This document shows positions 45,571 through 52,906 of a stretch of DNA of 64,000 bases, in pieces. A program made the translations under genes and the position numbers. The notes under the pieces were generated by a model. It saw only the letters and a list, made by a program, of their open reading frames with translations. It did no database searches and was not told the origin of the DNA. Source of the stretch: Pinibacter aurantiacus (GTDB lineage Bacteria > Bacteroidota > Bacteroidia > Chitinophagales > Chitinophagaceae); the NCBI RefSeq assembly GCF_019130065.1, contig NZ_JAHSPG010000013.1:124001-188000 (forward strand), read 5' to 3'. The stretch's first letter is position 1. The number at the start of each line of letters is the position of its first letter.

Positions 45571-45600
45571 GGCGGGGGGTGGCAGGATTTGAACCGGCTG
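45571..45600 (-). other. tRNA 3'-end-like fragment, possible attachment site
   Basis: Read on the minus strand the sequence contains GCCGG-TTCAAAT-CCTGC followed by CACCCC. This is the form of a tRNA T-arm and acceptor 3' strand (TTCRANY loop, 4 of 5 stem pairs). No matching D-arm or anticodon arm lies next to it, so it is not a tRNA gene. Such fragments are left by integration into tRNA 3' ends. It lies between the TIR remnant and the sigma gene, where the right edge of the defence island would be expected. Confidence 0.45.
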
Positions 45601-45733
45601 TCTTGGCATATCAAAGGCCTGCGAAAAAAGATCACTACCTCATTTCAATTATGCATCCTACTAAGAATTCATCGATTACTTACAATTATGATTCTCGTAT
45701 TTTACGAAAAATGTAAACTATTTCTGGGCCTAC

Positions 45734-46324
45734 TTATTGCCAAATCATCCAAATGGCCACCACCAAAATCACCCAATACCCAAGACTTTTTTCCCTCAAC
45801 AACTTAATCCCCCTCGCCTTTTGATTGCGGATATTGGCCAGCGAAATATTGAGCTCTTGTGCAATTTGTTCATAGCTCATTCCCTGGATATAAAACATCG
45901 TGATCACCTTGCGACAAACTTTCGGCAGCCTTTCGATCGCCTGATGCAATTGCCAGTAGGTTTCAGCCCTCATCATGCTTTGTAATGAATTGAAATGATC
46001 GTCCGCGATATAAACGCCATCAATATCGGTGGCAACAGTTTTTGATCGGGTTCTTATATAGCTGATAGCTGCATTCCGAGTGACTGTAAATAGAAATGAG
46101 CGAATGGTATTGTCGCTGAAGAACTGTTTCCTGCGCTCCCATAACTTCATAAACCCATCGCTTGCGATTTCTTGCGCAAGCTCATGATCGGACGTCATTT
46201 CACTGACGTAATGACAAAGAGAACCATAATACTTATGAAAAAAGTACTGAAACCCTTTTTCCTCTCCTTGCTGGAAGCTCTTCAGGGCAACGCAGGAATC
46301 GGTTGGTATAACACGCATACACAA
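45734..46324 (-). CDS. ECF sigma-70 factor, Bacteroides expansion family type
   Basis: This 196-residue sigma factor has region 2 at about 20-95 (FQYFFHKYYGSLCHYVSEMT; AQEIASDGFMKLWERRKQFF; IRSFLFTVTRNAAISYIRTR) and region 4 at about 120-180 (LHQAIERLPKVCRKVITMFY; MSYEQIAQELNISLANIRNQ). The protein ends in a hydrophobic tail, YWVILVVAIWMIW, long enough for a membrane helix. I recall hydrophobic tails in some chitinophaga-type ECF factors. The expected partner is a FecR protein encoded directly downstream; here that place is taken by the defence island and fecR follows 7.9 kb later on the same strand. Confidence 0.93.
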   Translation of the reverse strand: MCMRVIPTDSCVALKSFQQGEEKGFQYFFHKYYGSLCHYVSEMTSDHELAQEIASDGFMKLWERRKQFFSDNTIRSFLFTVTRNAAISYIRTRSKTVATDIDGVYIADDHFNSLQSMMRAETYWQLHQAIERLPKVCRKVITMFYIQGMSYEQIAQELNISLANIRNQKARGIKLLREKSLGYWVILVVAIWMIWQ

Positions 46325-46394
46325 TGATTTTAAAATGAAGAGTCCATTGTAAGTACTGTCGCGGGAATAAAAAATGGCGCGGAACTCACCTTAC

Positions 46395-46500
46395 TGTTCT
46401 GAGGCCGTCGGAGGCCTTGCCACGAATAAGGGAGCCCACGCCAAAACGTGAGCCCTTGCTTATCATCTTGTGGCATTGAAATTTCCGACGTTTCAGAACA
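46395..46500. repeat. 106-bp interrupted inverted repeat upstream of the sigma gene
   Basis: The arms pair in order: TGTTCTGA/TCAGAACA (46395-46402, 46493-46500), CGTCGGA/TCCGACG (46406-46412, 46484-46490), TGCCAC/GTGGCA (46418-46423, 46470-46475), AAGGG/CCCTT and CACG/CGTG at the top. The result is one long imperfect hairpin. It starts about 70 bp upstream of the sigma gene start. It may be a structured leader RNA, or a REP/MITE-type mobile palindrome. Confidence 0.7.
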
Positions 46501-46620
46501 AGACTCAAAGCGAAAGCTTCAAATTATTTATGAAGAATCGCAAAGTAAATATATGACAATTTTCCAATTGATATCCGTACGAACGTCAATTTGAAATTTT
46601 AATCCACGGACTTTAACTCC

Positions 46621-46953
46621 ATGGATAACAAAGAAAAAAACGTTGCAAAATATAAGCTAGGTCTATGCCTTTCTAACATTATCGAAGAAAATAAAAAGAG
46701 TGGAAAGGTTGATTCAATAAATAGTTTAAGAAAATTAGCGGCATCTTCCGGGCTGGAATATGCAATAGTACAACTAATTTCATCTGGTAAAAAAGACCCA
46801 CAATACACAACGCTTTTAGCATTATCGGAAGGATTAGGAATACCTCTTCATAAATTTCTCCAAGGCGTCGATAAGATTTCTGATGAAACTGTGATTACTC
46901 ATATTGATAAGATTGAAAAAGCAAAAAAACAACTAAACGCTAGAAGGAAATAA
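46621..46953 (+). CDS. XRE-like helix-turn-helix regulator
   Basis: This 110-residue protein has a lambda-repressor-type fold at about 10-85. The helix-turn-helix is in INSLRKLAASSGLEYAIVQL, followed by PQYTTLLALSEGLGIPLHKF. The C-terminal 25 residues are charged and helical (IDKIEKAKKQLNARRK). No ligand or protease-target domain is fused to it. Small XRE-like regulators of this kind are common in Bacteroidota conjugative elements. It is divergent to the sigma gene and lies upstream of rteC, so a role in element control is likely but unproven. Confidence 0.85.
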   Translation: MDNKEKNVAKYKLGLCLSNIIEENKKSGKVDSINSLRKLAASSGLEYAIVQLISSGKKDPQYTTLLALSEGLGIPLHKFLQGVDKISDETVITHIDKIEKAKKQLNARRK

Positions 46954-47305
46954 CATTTTCATAGGCGCTTATAGCAGCTTCAATATTGTTAGTAAGATTA
47001 CAAACATTATCTCGGGATTAATTTACTGTTGTTGTCTTCAAAAGTATAAGCAGGAATAAAAGAAGAAGACTGGTACAAACAATGACCCTTTTCTCTTTAT
47101 TCTTTTTCATTCTTACGGTTTAATTACTAAATTTAAGAATGCTACACCTTTAGTAACCGACAATTACACAAAGAGTAAATTCATTTCTCAAAGCATTTCT
47201 TCCCGATTGCAAATATCTTTCTCCCGCGTTTCTTCCTTCTTTTCCCCTTTCTTTCAGACCTTCACCCAAACTTTACCTATGCCGCTGCCCAACAAAAAAA
47301 TTGAT
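46954..47305. other. AT-rich intergenic region upstream of rteC
   Basis: About 350 bases without a supported gene. It should contain the rteC promoter. No hairpin terminator for the XRE-like gene and no clear consensus promoter were found. Confidence 0.4.
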
Positions 47306-47424
47306 ATGCCCCCTTTTGTAAAAAGCTCTATGATGATCTGAAGGCAAGCCTGGATAAAATTGAATCAGAAGAAGAAAATATTATCCCATTAGCTGAGCGT
47401 TCCATTCGTGTTGTAAAAGGCATC
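47306..47424 (+). pseudogene. Frameshifted 5' end of rteC
   Basis: The frame of rteC stays open upstream of the ATG at 47425 back to a TGA at 47303 and encodes a family-like N-terminus (FCKKLYDDLKASLDKIESEE, IIPLAERSIRVVKGI), but contains no ATG, GTG or TTG. An ATG at 47306 lies just before a run of five C (47309-47313) and is out of frame by one base. One more C, or two fewer, would join it to the rteC frame. The natural start has therefore probably been lost by a homopolymer indel, or the indel is a sequencing error. Confidence 0.55.
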
Positions 47425-48165
47425 ATGGAGCAGTTAAGACTGAAAATTGCTGCATACACTTTCCTTAACCAGGAAGAAGAAATCAACTTTTTCAAGGAGA
47501 TTAAGCCACGCTTTTGCAGCAAGCTTATCTATTACCTAAAGGTGTATAGAATAGAAACCCGTAGACCTACGGGAAGCAATGACACGCAATTAAAATACCT
47601 CCATAAGGAACTAGGCAGGCTCACCCATTTCTTCGATAACAATCTTGATTTTTACCAATACTATCGTTCTGGTGCCACTTACCTGGATGAGAAATATTTC
47701 TTAAGAGGCAACCAGGACATCTTTCTCACACTCGACAGTTTTCATTTCGATTCCGATTTTAATTTTTCTACCAGCCATGATTTCAAGGTCGCTAAGATCC
47801 ATGCGCACGAATTGCTGCGCATCTATTTAAATGCAGCTGTGGAAGACCTTGAAAGAAAAGATGAACCGCCTAAAAGCACATTCACACCCAAACAACCATT
47901 ACAGTGGACAGCACCCAAAGCGGCCCTTATTGAATTGCTATATGCCCTTCAATCGGCAGGCGCTTTTAATAACGGCGCTACCGATGTTAAACAAGTGGCC
48001 TCCTACCTGGAACAGGTATTCAATATTGATCTCGGTAATTACTACAGGACGTTACAGGAATTAAGAATAAGAAAAGAAAGCCGAACGGCCTATTTGGAAC
48101 TGCTCATTGAAAAACTGATCCAACGGATGGACCAATCGGATGAAAGTCCCCGGCAATTTTTATAA
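47425..48165 (+). CDS. rteC: RteC-family regulator of conjugative transfer
   Basis: This is 246 residues from the first available ATG; about 35 more N-terminal residues probably belonged to it (see 47306-47424). RteC landmarks are present: FFKEIKPRFCSKLIYYLKVY, HKELGRLTHFFDNNLDFYQY, YRSGATYLDEKYFLRG and a C-terminal winged-helix part (KAALIELLYALQSAGAFNNG; LGNYYRTLQELRIRKESRTA). In CTnDOT, RteC activates excision and transfer genes by binding inverted repeats at a promoter. It lies directly upstream of the tra operon and of two 25-bp repeats (48174, 48292). The two-component RteA/RteB partners are not in the window. Confidence 0.9.
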   Translation: MEQLRLKIAAYTFLNQEEEINFFKEIKPRFCSKLIYYLKVYRIETRRPTGSNDTQLKYLHKELGRLTHFFDNNLDFYQYYRSGATYLDEKYFLRGNQDIFLTLDSFHFDSDFNFSTSHDFKVAKIHAHELLRIYLNAAVEDLERKDEPPKSTFTPKQPLQWTAPKAALIELLYALQSAGAFNNGATDVKQVASYLEQVFNIDLGNYYRTLQELRIRKESRTAYLELLIEKLIQRMDQSDESPRQFL

Positions 48166-48385
48166 AAAAGTAATACCGTACTCGGTTCATAGTGTGAATG
48201 CATTTCGAAAAAGCTGGCCTGAAATTGTTTTCTCAATGAGTTATGACGTTTTCACCCTAATCTGTCACCTAAAAAAACTAAAAATATTTTGTACCGTACT
48301 CGGTCCGTGGTGTGAAAGACAGCCATTTTTTGATAGCAATTTTGTCTAAGAAAATCAAGCGACATTATTCATCAAAACATCAACC
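48166..48385. promoter_or_regulatory. Region between rteC and the tra genes with paired 25-bp repeats
   Basis: This stretch holds two direct repeats of 25 bp (48174-48198 and 48292-48316; 22 of 25 bases match, start to start 118 bp). Each contains ACCG-TACT-CGGT, a short symmetric core, and ends in GTGTGAA. The spacing is near 11 helical turns. The position between rteC and the first tra gene suggests regulator sites for the tra operon. Confidence 0.6.
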
Positions 48386-48535
48386 ATGTATCATCTTATT
48401 TCCTGGACGACTTACATAAAAGCAACTGCGATCTGGATGACCCTATGCTATTTGATTATTGGAGCAAAGTTCTTCAAATATGAAATACTCAGGCTTTTTG
48501 GCATACGCAAAATATCAAAGGACACAAATAACTAG
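48386..48535 (+). CDS. Small one-helix membrane protein at the head of the tra operon
   Basis: This is a 49-residue protein with one hydrophobic helix (KATAIWMTLCYLIIGAKFF), preceded by MYHLISWTTYI and followed by a basic tail (KYEILRLFGIRKISKDTNN). Similar short proteins, with a tryptophan-rich start, a single helix and a basic end, occur just upstream of traE in Bacteroidota conjugation loci as I recall. The TAG at 48533-48535 ends it 134 bp before traE. Confidence 0.6.
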   Translation: MYHLISWTTYIKATAIWMTLCYLIIGAKFFKYEILRLFGIRKISKDTNN

Positions 48536-48570
48536 ATCGTTGTTCTTCATAGGTTAGGTATAGGTTGTAG

Positions 48571-48607
48571 GGTTGCAAACACTTTCCGGGAGCTGCAACC
48601 AAAAAAA
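48571..48607 (+). promoter_or_regulatory. Hairpin in the traE leader
   Basis: GGTTGCA (48571-48577) pairs with TGCAACC (48594-48600), followed by a run of seven A. It lies about 65 bp upstream of traE and could be a structured leader or a weak attenuator. Confidence 0.4.
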
Positions 48608-48669
48608 TGCTTAGGGGGCAGGGTTGTTAGCGAACGGAAAGTTTTTTTAAAAATTTTAAAAATGAAAAA

Positions 48670-48999
48670 ATGAAAATCAAACAGGTAGTGGTAAAAGCAA
48701 AAAGAATGAGAGTTATCGCGGCAACAATGTTATTAGCGATTACTTATCAACTGGCAGTAGCGCAGGATGGGGTTGCAGGTATCCAGGAAGCGAATACAAA
48801 AGTGAGGGGATATTTTGACGTGGGGTGCAATTTGATGTATGCGGTGGGCGCCATTCTTGGCTTGATAGGTGCTGTTCGCGTCTATCAAAAATGGTCAAAC
48901 GGCCACCCGGATACCGGCTCGACCGCAGCTGCATGGTTTGGCAGTTGTGTTTTCCTGGTAGTCGTGGCGACTGTTCTTAAATCATTCTTCGGCATCTAA
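48670..48999 (+). CDS. traE: TraE (DUF4134), conjugation membrane protein
   Basis: This 109-residue protein has a signal-like N-terminus (VIAATMLLAITYQLAVAQDG) and two further hydrophobic helices (NLMYAVGAILGLIGAVRVYQ; AAAWFGSCVFLVVVATVLKS). The arrangement and the motif KWSNGHPDTGSTAAAWFGSC are those of Bacteroides TraE, a small VirB2-like membrane protein that may form the conjugative pilus subunit. It is the first large gene of the tra run and lies 10 bp before traF. Confidence 0.93.
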   Translation: MKIKQVVVKAKRMRVIAATMLLAITYQLAVAQDGVAGIQEANTKVRGYFDVGCNLMYAVGAILGLIGAVRVYQKWSNGHPDTGSTAAAWFGSCVFLVVVATVLKSFFGI

Positions 49000-49009
49000 A
49001 AAAAATAAC

Positions 49010-49327
49010 ATGGCCACCAACAGTGTCTACACCATCAATAAGGGAATCAACAAAAGTATTGAGTTCAAAGGATTGAAAGCACAATATATCTGGTATTTGG
49101 GTGGGGGCCTGCTCTGCCTACTGGTTGGATTCGCCATCATGTATGTACTGAAGGTGAACACCTACCTAAGCCTGGCAATCATAACTGTTATGGGTGTTAT
49201 ATTATTCTCGCAGGTATATAAGCTGAACAACCAATTTGGTGAACATGGCATGATGAAACATTCGGCGAAAAGAATGTTGCCAACCGTTTTGAAAAGTAAC
49301 AGCAGAAAATGCTTTCAAAAAAAATAA
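49010..49327 (+). CDS. traF: TraF (DUF4133), VirB3-like conjugation protein
   Basis: This 105-residue inner-membrane protein begins with INKGINKSIEFKGLKAQYIW, the DUF4133 signature. It has two adjacent helices (LGGGLLCLLVGFAIMYVLKV; YLSLAIITVMGVILFSQVY) and a basic end. VirB3-like proteins work with the VirB4 ATPase, whose gene (traG) follows after 4 bp. Confidence 0.93.
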   Translation: MATNSVYTINKGINKSIEFKGLKAQYIWYLGGGLLCLLVGFAIMYVLKVNTYLSLAIITVMGVILFSQVYKLNNQFGEHGMMKHSAKRMLPTVLKSNSRKCFQKK

Positions 49328-49331
49328 GTGT

Positions 49332-51797
49332 ATGGAAAAAATATTGCAGGACATATTACCGATTATGGACGTGGAGAACGATTGTATCCTTTCAAAACAA
49401 GGAGACATATGTATCACCTTTAAACTACTGCTTCCTGAAATATTTACCCTATCTGGTGAAAATTATGAAGCCCTGCACCAGGCTTTTATCAAAGCCATAA
49501 AAGTGCTACCTGCCGGATCTGTCCTACACAAACAAGACTGGTTCATAGAGGCCAACTACCAACCAACTGCCAATGATGTTGAGGAAAACGAAAGTTTCTT
49601 ACACAAAGCAAGCGATCGGTTCTTCACCGAACGACCTTATCTCGATCACCATTGTTATGCGATGCTGATCAAGAAAGCTTCCACAAAATCGACCACCACC
49701 CTTTTGTCATCCCTCACCAGACCCAAACTCGTGCCTGAACAAACCATCCATCCAATAGCCCTGCAATCCTTTGAAGCCGTTGCCAGCCAGTTTGCGTCCA
49801 TACTTTCAGAAGCAGGTATCAAATGCCAGCGATTAACCGAAAACGACCTGTTAAGCTCATCCACTCATTGCGGTTTGATCGAACAATATTGCAGCCTGCA
49901 TGAATTTTCCGGGAATCCGGCATTAAAAGATATCCAGCTAAAACCTTTATTTACAATCGGTAGCAATACCTGTCAATTGTTCACACTGGCAGACCAGCAG
50001 GACTTGCCTACCTATTGCAGTTCAAAAAATAAATATGACAAATACAGTTCCGACAAAACAAAATTTGCCATTGGCTTTGCTGCCCCTCTTGGACTGTTGT
50101 TGCCTTGCAATCATGTTTTCAATCAATATATTTTCATTGAAGATGCACAAGCGACGATAAAGAAAATGGAAAGCAAGCGACTAAGGCTACAATCGCTTTC
50201 TGCTTATAGCAGGGAAAATGCCATTTCCAAAGAAGCGGTCAATGAATTCCTCAATGAATGTATCAGGGAACAACGTTCACCAGTAAAGGCCCATTTTAAT
50301 GTTATGCTTTGGGCGGAGGACAAGGAGCGATTAAAGGACATGCGCAATATGGCGACCACGGCGTTCGCACAACTAGACGCTATTGCAAAAGAAGAAACGG
50401 TGGGCATGCCGCAAATCTATTGGGCAGGCATCCCTGGAAACGCCGGTGATTTTCCTATGAACGATACCTTCGACACGTTTGCTGAACAAGCCTGTTGTTT
50501 TCTAAACGTGGAAACAAATTATCAAAACTCCATCAGCCCGGTTGGCATCCGGTTTGGGGACAGGCTTAGTGGCAAACCGGTACACGTTGATATTTCGGAT
50601 GAACCCATTAGAAAAGGTATTTGCACCAATCGCAATAAATTCATTCTGGGTCCCAGTGGCAGTGGCAAAAGCTTTTTGACCAATCATTTGATGCGCACGT
50701 ACTATGAACAGGGCTCGCACATCGTCATTGTAGATGTCGGCCACAGTTACAAGGGCCTTTGCGATATGGTCAGTGGATATTATTTCACTTACGATGAAAA
50801 AAAGCCAATTTGTTTTAACCCTTTTTACATTGCCGATGGAGATACCCTCGATACCGAAAAGAAAGAAAGCATTAAGACATTACTGCTGGCACTCTGGAAA
50901 AAAGACAATGAAAGTTTTAACCGTTCGGAATATGTCGCTTTATCCAATGCGTTGCAAGGCTATTATGACAAGCTGGAAAAACAGCCTGGCATCTTCGCCT
51001 GTTTCAATTCATTCTACGAGTATGTCAGCAATGAGTTTGTTCAAGTATTGACCAATGACAAGGTAAAGGAAAAAGATTTCGACGTCACCAATTTCCTCTA
51101 TGTCCTACGGCCATACTACGCGGGTGGTGAATTCGATTATTTGTTAAATGCTACCGAAAACCTGGACCTACTCACAGAACACTTCATCGTATTTGAGCTG
51201 GACAACATCAAAGATCACCCTATCCTATTCCCGGTCGTCACGATCATTATCATGGAAGTGTTTATCAGTAAAATGCGCAAGCTGAAAGGCATTCGAAAAA
51301 TCATCCTGATCGAAGAGGCATGGAAAGCCATTGCCAAAGAGGGCATGGCAGAGTACATCAAATATCTTTTTAAAACCGTTAGAAAGTTTTTCGGGGAAGC
51401 CATTGTTGTTACGCAGGAAGTAGAGGACATTATCTCTTCTCCTATCGTTAAGCAAGCCATCATTAACAACAGTGATTGTAAAATACTCCTGGATCAATCC
51501 AAGTACCAAAACAAGTTTGACCAGATACAGGAGCTTTTGGGACTTACGCAAAAAGAAAAAGCCCTGGTACTTTCAGTGAACAAGGCCAACGACCCGGATA
51601 AAAAATACAAAGAAGTATTCATATCGCTTGGAGGCGTTTTGTCAAAGGTCTATCGAACGGAAGTATCACCTGAAGAATATTTCGCTTATACCACAGAAGA
51701 AACGGAGAAAGTAAAAGTGCAGCAATATGCAAAGCAATACGGCAGCCTGGAAAAAGGCATTGCTGCCCTCGCCTCAGAATCAAGCAAACCATTCTAA
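49332..51797 (+). CDS. traG: TraG, VirB4-like conjugation ATPase
   Basis: This 821-residue ATPase of the mating channel has the Walker A motif GPSGSGKSF near residue 440 (KFILGPSGSGKSFLTNHLMR). Walker B lies in KIILIEEAWKAIAKEGMAEY. The VirB4 motif ATTAFAQLDAIAKEE and a glutamine-containing switch region (AIVVTQEVEDIISSPIVKQA) also fit. The N-terminus carries the Bacteroides TraG features (IMDVENDCILSKQGDICITF). It should power pilus assembly and substrate transfer. Length is normal for the family. Confidence 0.95.
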   Translation: MEKILQDILPIMDVENDCILSKQGDICITFKLLLPEIFTLSGENYEALHQAFIKAIKVLPAGSVLHKQDWFIEANYQPTANDVEENESFLHKASDRFFTERPYLDHHCYAMLIKKASTKSTTTLLSSLTRPKLVPEQTIHPIALQSFEAVASQFASILSEAGIKCQRLTENDLLSSSTHCGLIEQYCSLHEFSGNPALKDIQLKPLFTIGSNTCQLFTLADQQDLPTYCSSKNKYDKYSSDKTKFAIGFAAPLGLLLPCNHVFNQYIFIEDAQATIKKMESKRLRLQSLSAYSRENAISKEAVNEFLNECIREQRSPVKAHFNVMLWAEDKERLKDMRNMATTAFAQLDAIAKEETVGMPQIYWAGIPGNAGDFPMNDTFDTFAEQACCFLNVETNYQNSISPVGIRFGDRLSGKPVHVDISDEPIRKGICTNRNKFILGPSGSGKSFLTNHLMRTYYEQGSHIVIVDVGHSYKGLCDMVSGYYFTYDEKKPICFNPFYIADGDTLDTEKKESIKTLLLALWKKDNESFNRSEYVALSNALQGYYDKLEKQPGIFACFNSFYEYVSNEFVQVLTNDKVKEKDFDVTNFLYVLRPYYAGGEFDYLLNATENLDLLTEHFIVFELDNIKDHPILFPVVTIIIMEVFISKMRKLKGIRKIILIEEAWKAIAKEGMAEYIKYLFKTVRKFFGEAIVVTQEVEDIISSPIVKQAIINNSDCKILLDQSKYQNKFDQIQELLGLTQKEKALVLSVNKANDPDKKYKEVFISLGGVLSKVYRTEVSPEEYFAYTTEETEKVKVQQYAKQYGSLEKGIAALASESSKPF

Positions 51798-51816
51798 TCA
51801 CTATAAATACTTTACT

Positions 51817-52197
51817 ATGAAAAGATCCATTTTGAATTGTATGCTCGTTTTATTTCTGACAGGTTGTGCATCGATCACCGGCCACGATGAGATCCACGAT
51901 TTTATTCCCGGCACCTATGTACGCATCCTGCATGATGAGTTCACCGGAGGAGTTGACTCACTGATCATTCAACCTATTAACAATGGAACCGAAACCTACT
52001 CCATAAGCAGGCGTACATCTTACCAGCAAACGTTTGAAGGGAAAAAATTACGTCCTGTTTACGAAAAAGTCGAATGGGTAGTTACCTATCAGCCAGCAAC
52101 CAAACAATTGATGGATGCGATGCATGAAAGGGTTTTCACTTTTATTCCAAAAGAAAATAAACTGCTAATGGGAAGTGCTGCTTACATAAAAAAATAA
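51817..52197 (+). CDS. Conjugation-locus lipoprotein
   Basis: This is a 126-residue lipoprotein: MKRSILNCMLVLFLTGCASI, with the lipobox cysteine at residue 17. The ATG at 51817 is chosen because it gives a clean lipoprotein signal. The frame is open 30 codons further upstream but would overlap traG. The mature part (DFIPGTYVRILHDEFTGGVD, SYQQTFEGKKLRPVYEKVEW) is beta-rich. It takes the place traH has in the CTnDOT order but I see no similarity to TraH. Lipoproteins in type IV systems often act in entry exclusion or stabilise the outer-membrane part. Confidence 0.82.
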   Translation: MKRSILNCMLVLFLTGCASITGHDEIHDFIPGTYVRILHDEFTGGVDSLIIQPINNGTETYSISRRTSYQQTFEGKKLRPVYEKVEWVVTYQPATKQLMDAMHERVFTFIPKENKLLMGSAAYIKK

Positions 52198-52212
52198 AAG
52201 ACGCAGATAATT

Positions 52213-52884
52213 ATGAAAAAGATAGCGATCCTGTGCATACTATGCACAGCACTCACCATTGTGCCCACACAAAAAACCCATGCTTTTTATTGGGTCATCG
52301 TAAAAGCTGTGCTGAAAAAAGTGATCAAGGCGATTGACCTGCAGGTGCAGCGACTGCAAAACAAAACCATCTGGTTACAAAATGCGCAAAAAACATTGGA
52401 GAACACCATGAGCAAATTACAGTTAGATGAAATTAGCGATTGGGTGAGTAAACACAAGGAGCAATATGTACAATACTTTGATGAACTGCATAAGGTTAAG
52501 GAAGCAATAAGCGCTTATCAACAAGTACGAAGTATCATGGATAAGCAGTTGCAAATTGTCAATGAATACAAGCATGCCCTAAACTTATTCAAGCAGGATA
52601 CCCATTTTACCAGTTCCGAAGTCGAATATATGTTGCAGGTGTATGAAGGTATCATCAATGAAAGCCTGAAAAACATGGACCAACTGTTCCTGGTCATCAA
52701 TTCGCTTACTACAGAAATGACTGACGGGAAAAGACTCGCCATCATTCAACATGTTGCTCATTCAATTGATGACAACCTCAATGACTTAAGATTATTCAAC
52801 CAACAAAACATTCGGTTAAGCTTGCAGCGATCCAAAGATGCCGATGAGGTAAAACAAGTGCGAGCTATGTACGGATTACAATAA
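52213..52884 (+). CDS. traI: TraI-like conjugation protein (DUF4141)
   Basis: This 223-residue secreted protein has a signal peptide (CTALTIVPTQKTHA). The family signature VIKAIDLQVQRLQNKTIWLQ, NAQKTLENTMSKLQLDEISD matches what I remember of Bacteroides TraI almost word for word. The rest is a helical bundle (HFTSSEVEYMLQVYEGIINE; SLKNMDQLFLVIN). It is a VirB5-like periplasmic component by position. It lies 15 bp after the lipoprotein gene. Confidence 0.88.
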   Translation: MKKIAILCILCTALTIVPTQKTHAFYWVIVKAVLKKVIKAIDLQVQRLQNKTIWLQNAQKTLENTMSKLQLDEISDWVSKHKEQYVQYFDELHKVKEAISAYQQVRSIMDKQLQIVNEYKHALNLFKQDTHFTSSEVEYMLQVYEGIINESLKNMDQLFLVINSLTTEMTDGKRLAIIQHVAHSIDDNLNDLRLFNQQNIRLSLQRSKDADEVKQVRAMYGLQ

Positions 52885-52906
52885 CCACCTTATAAAACTG
52901 CCGGTC

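Noticed and set aside
45571-45600. Complete tRNA gene
   Set aside because: Only the T-arm and 3' acceptor half can be found; no anticodon or D-arm in the next 60 bases on the minus strand.
48174-48316. CRISPR-like repeat pair
   Set aside because: Only two imperfect copies with a 93-bp gap and no cas genes; better explained as regulator sites.
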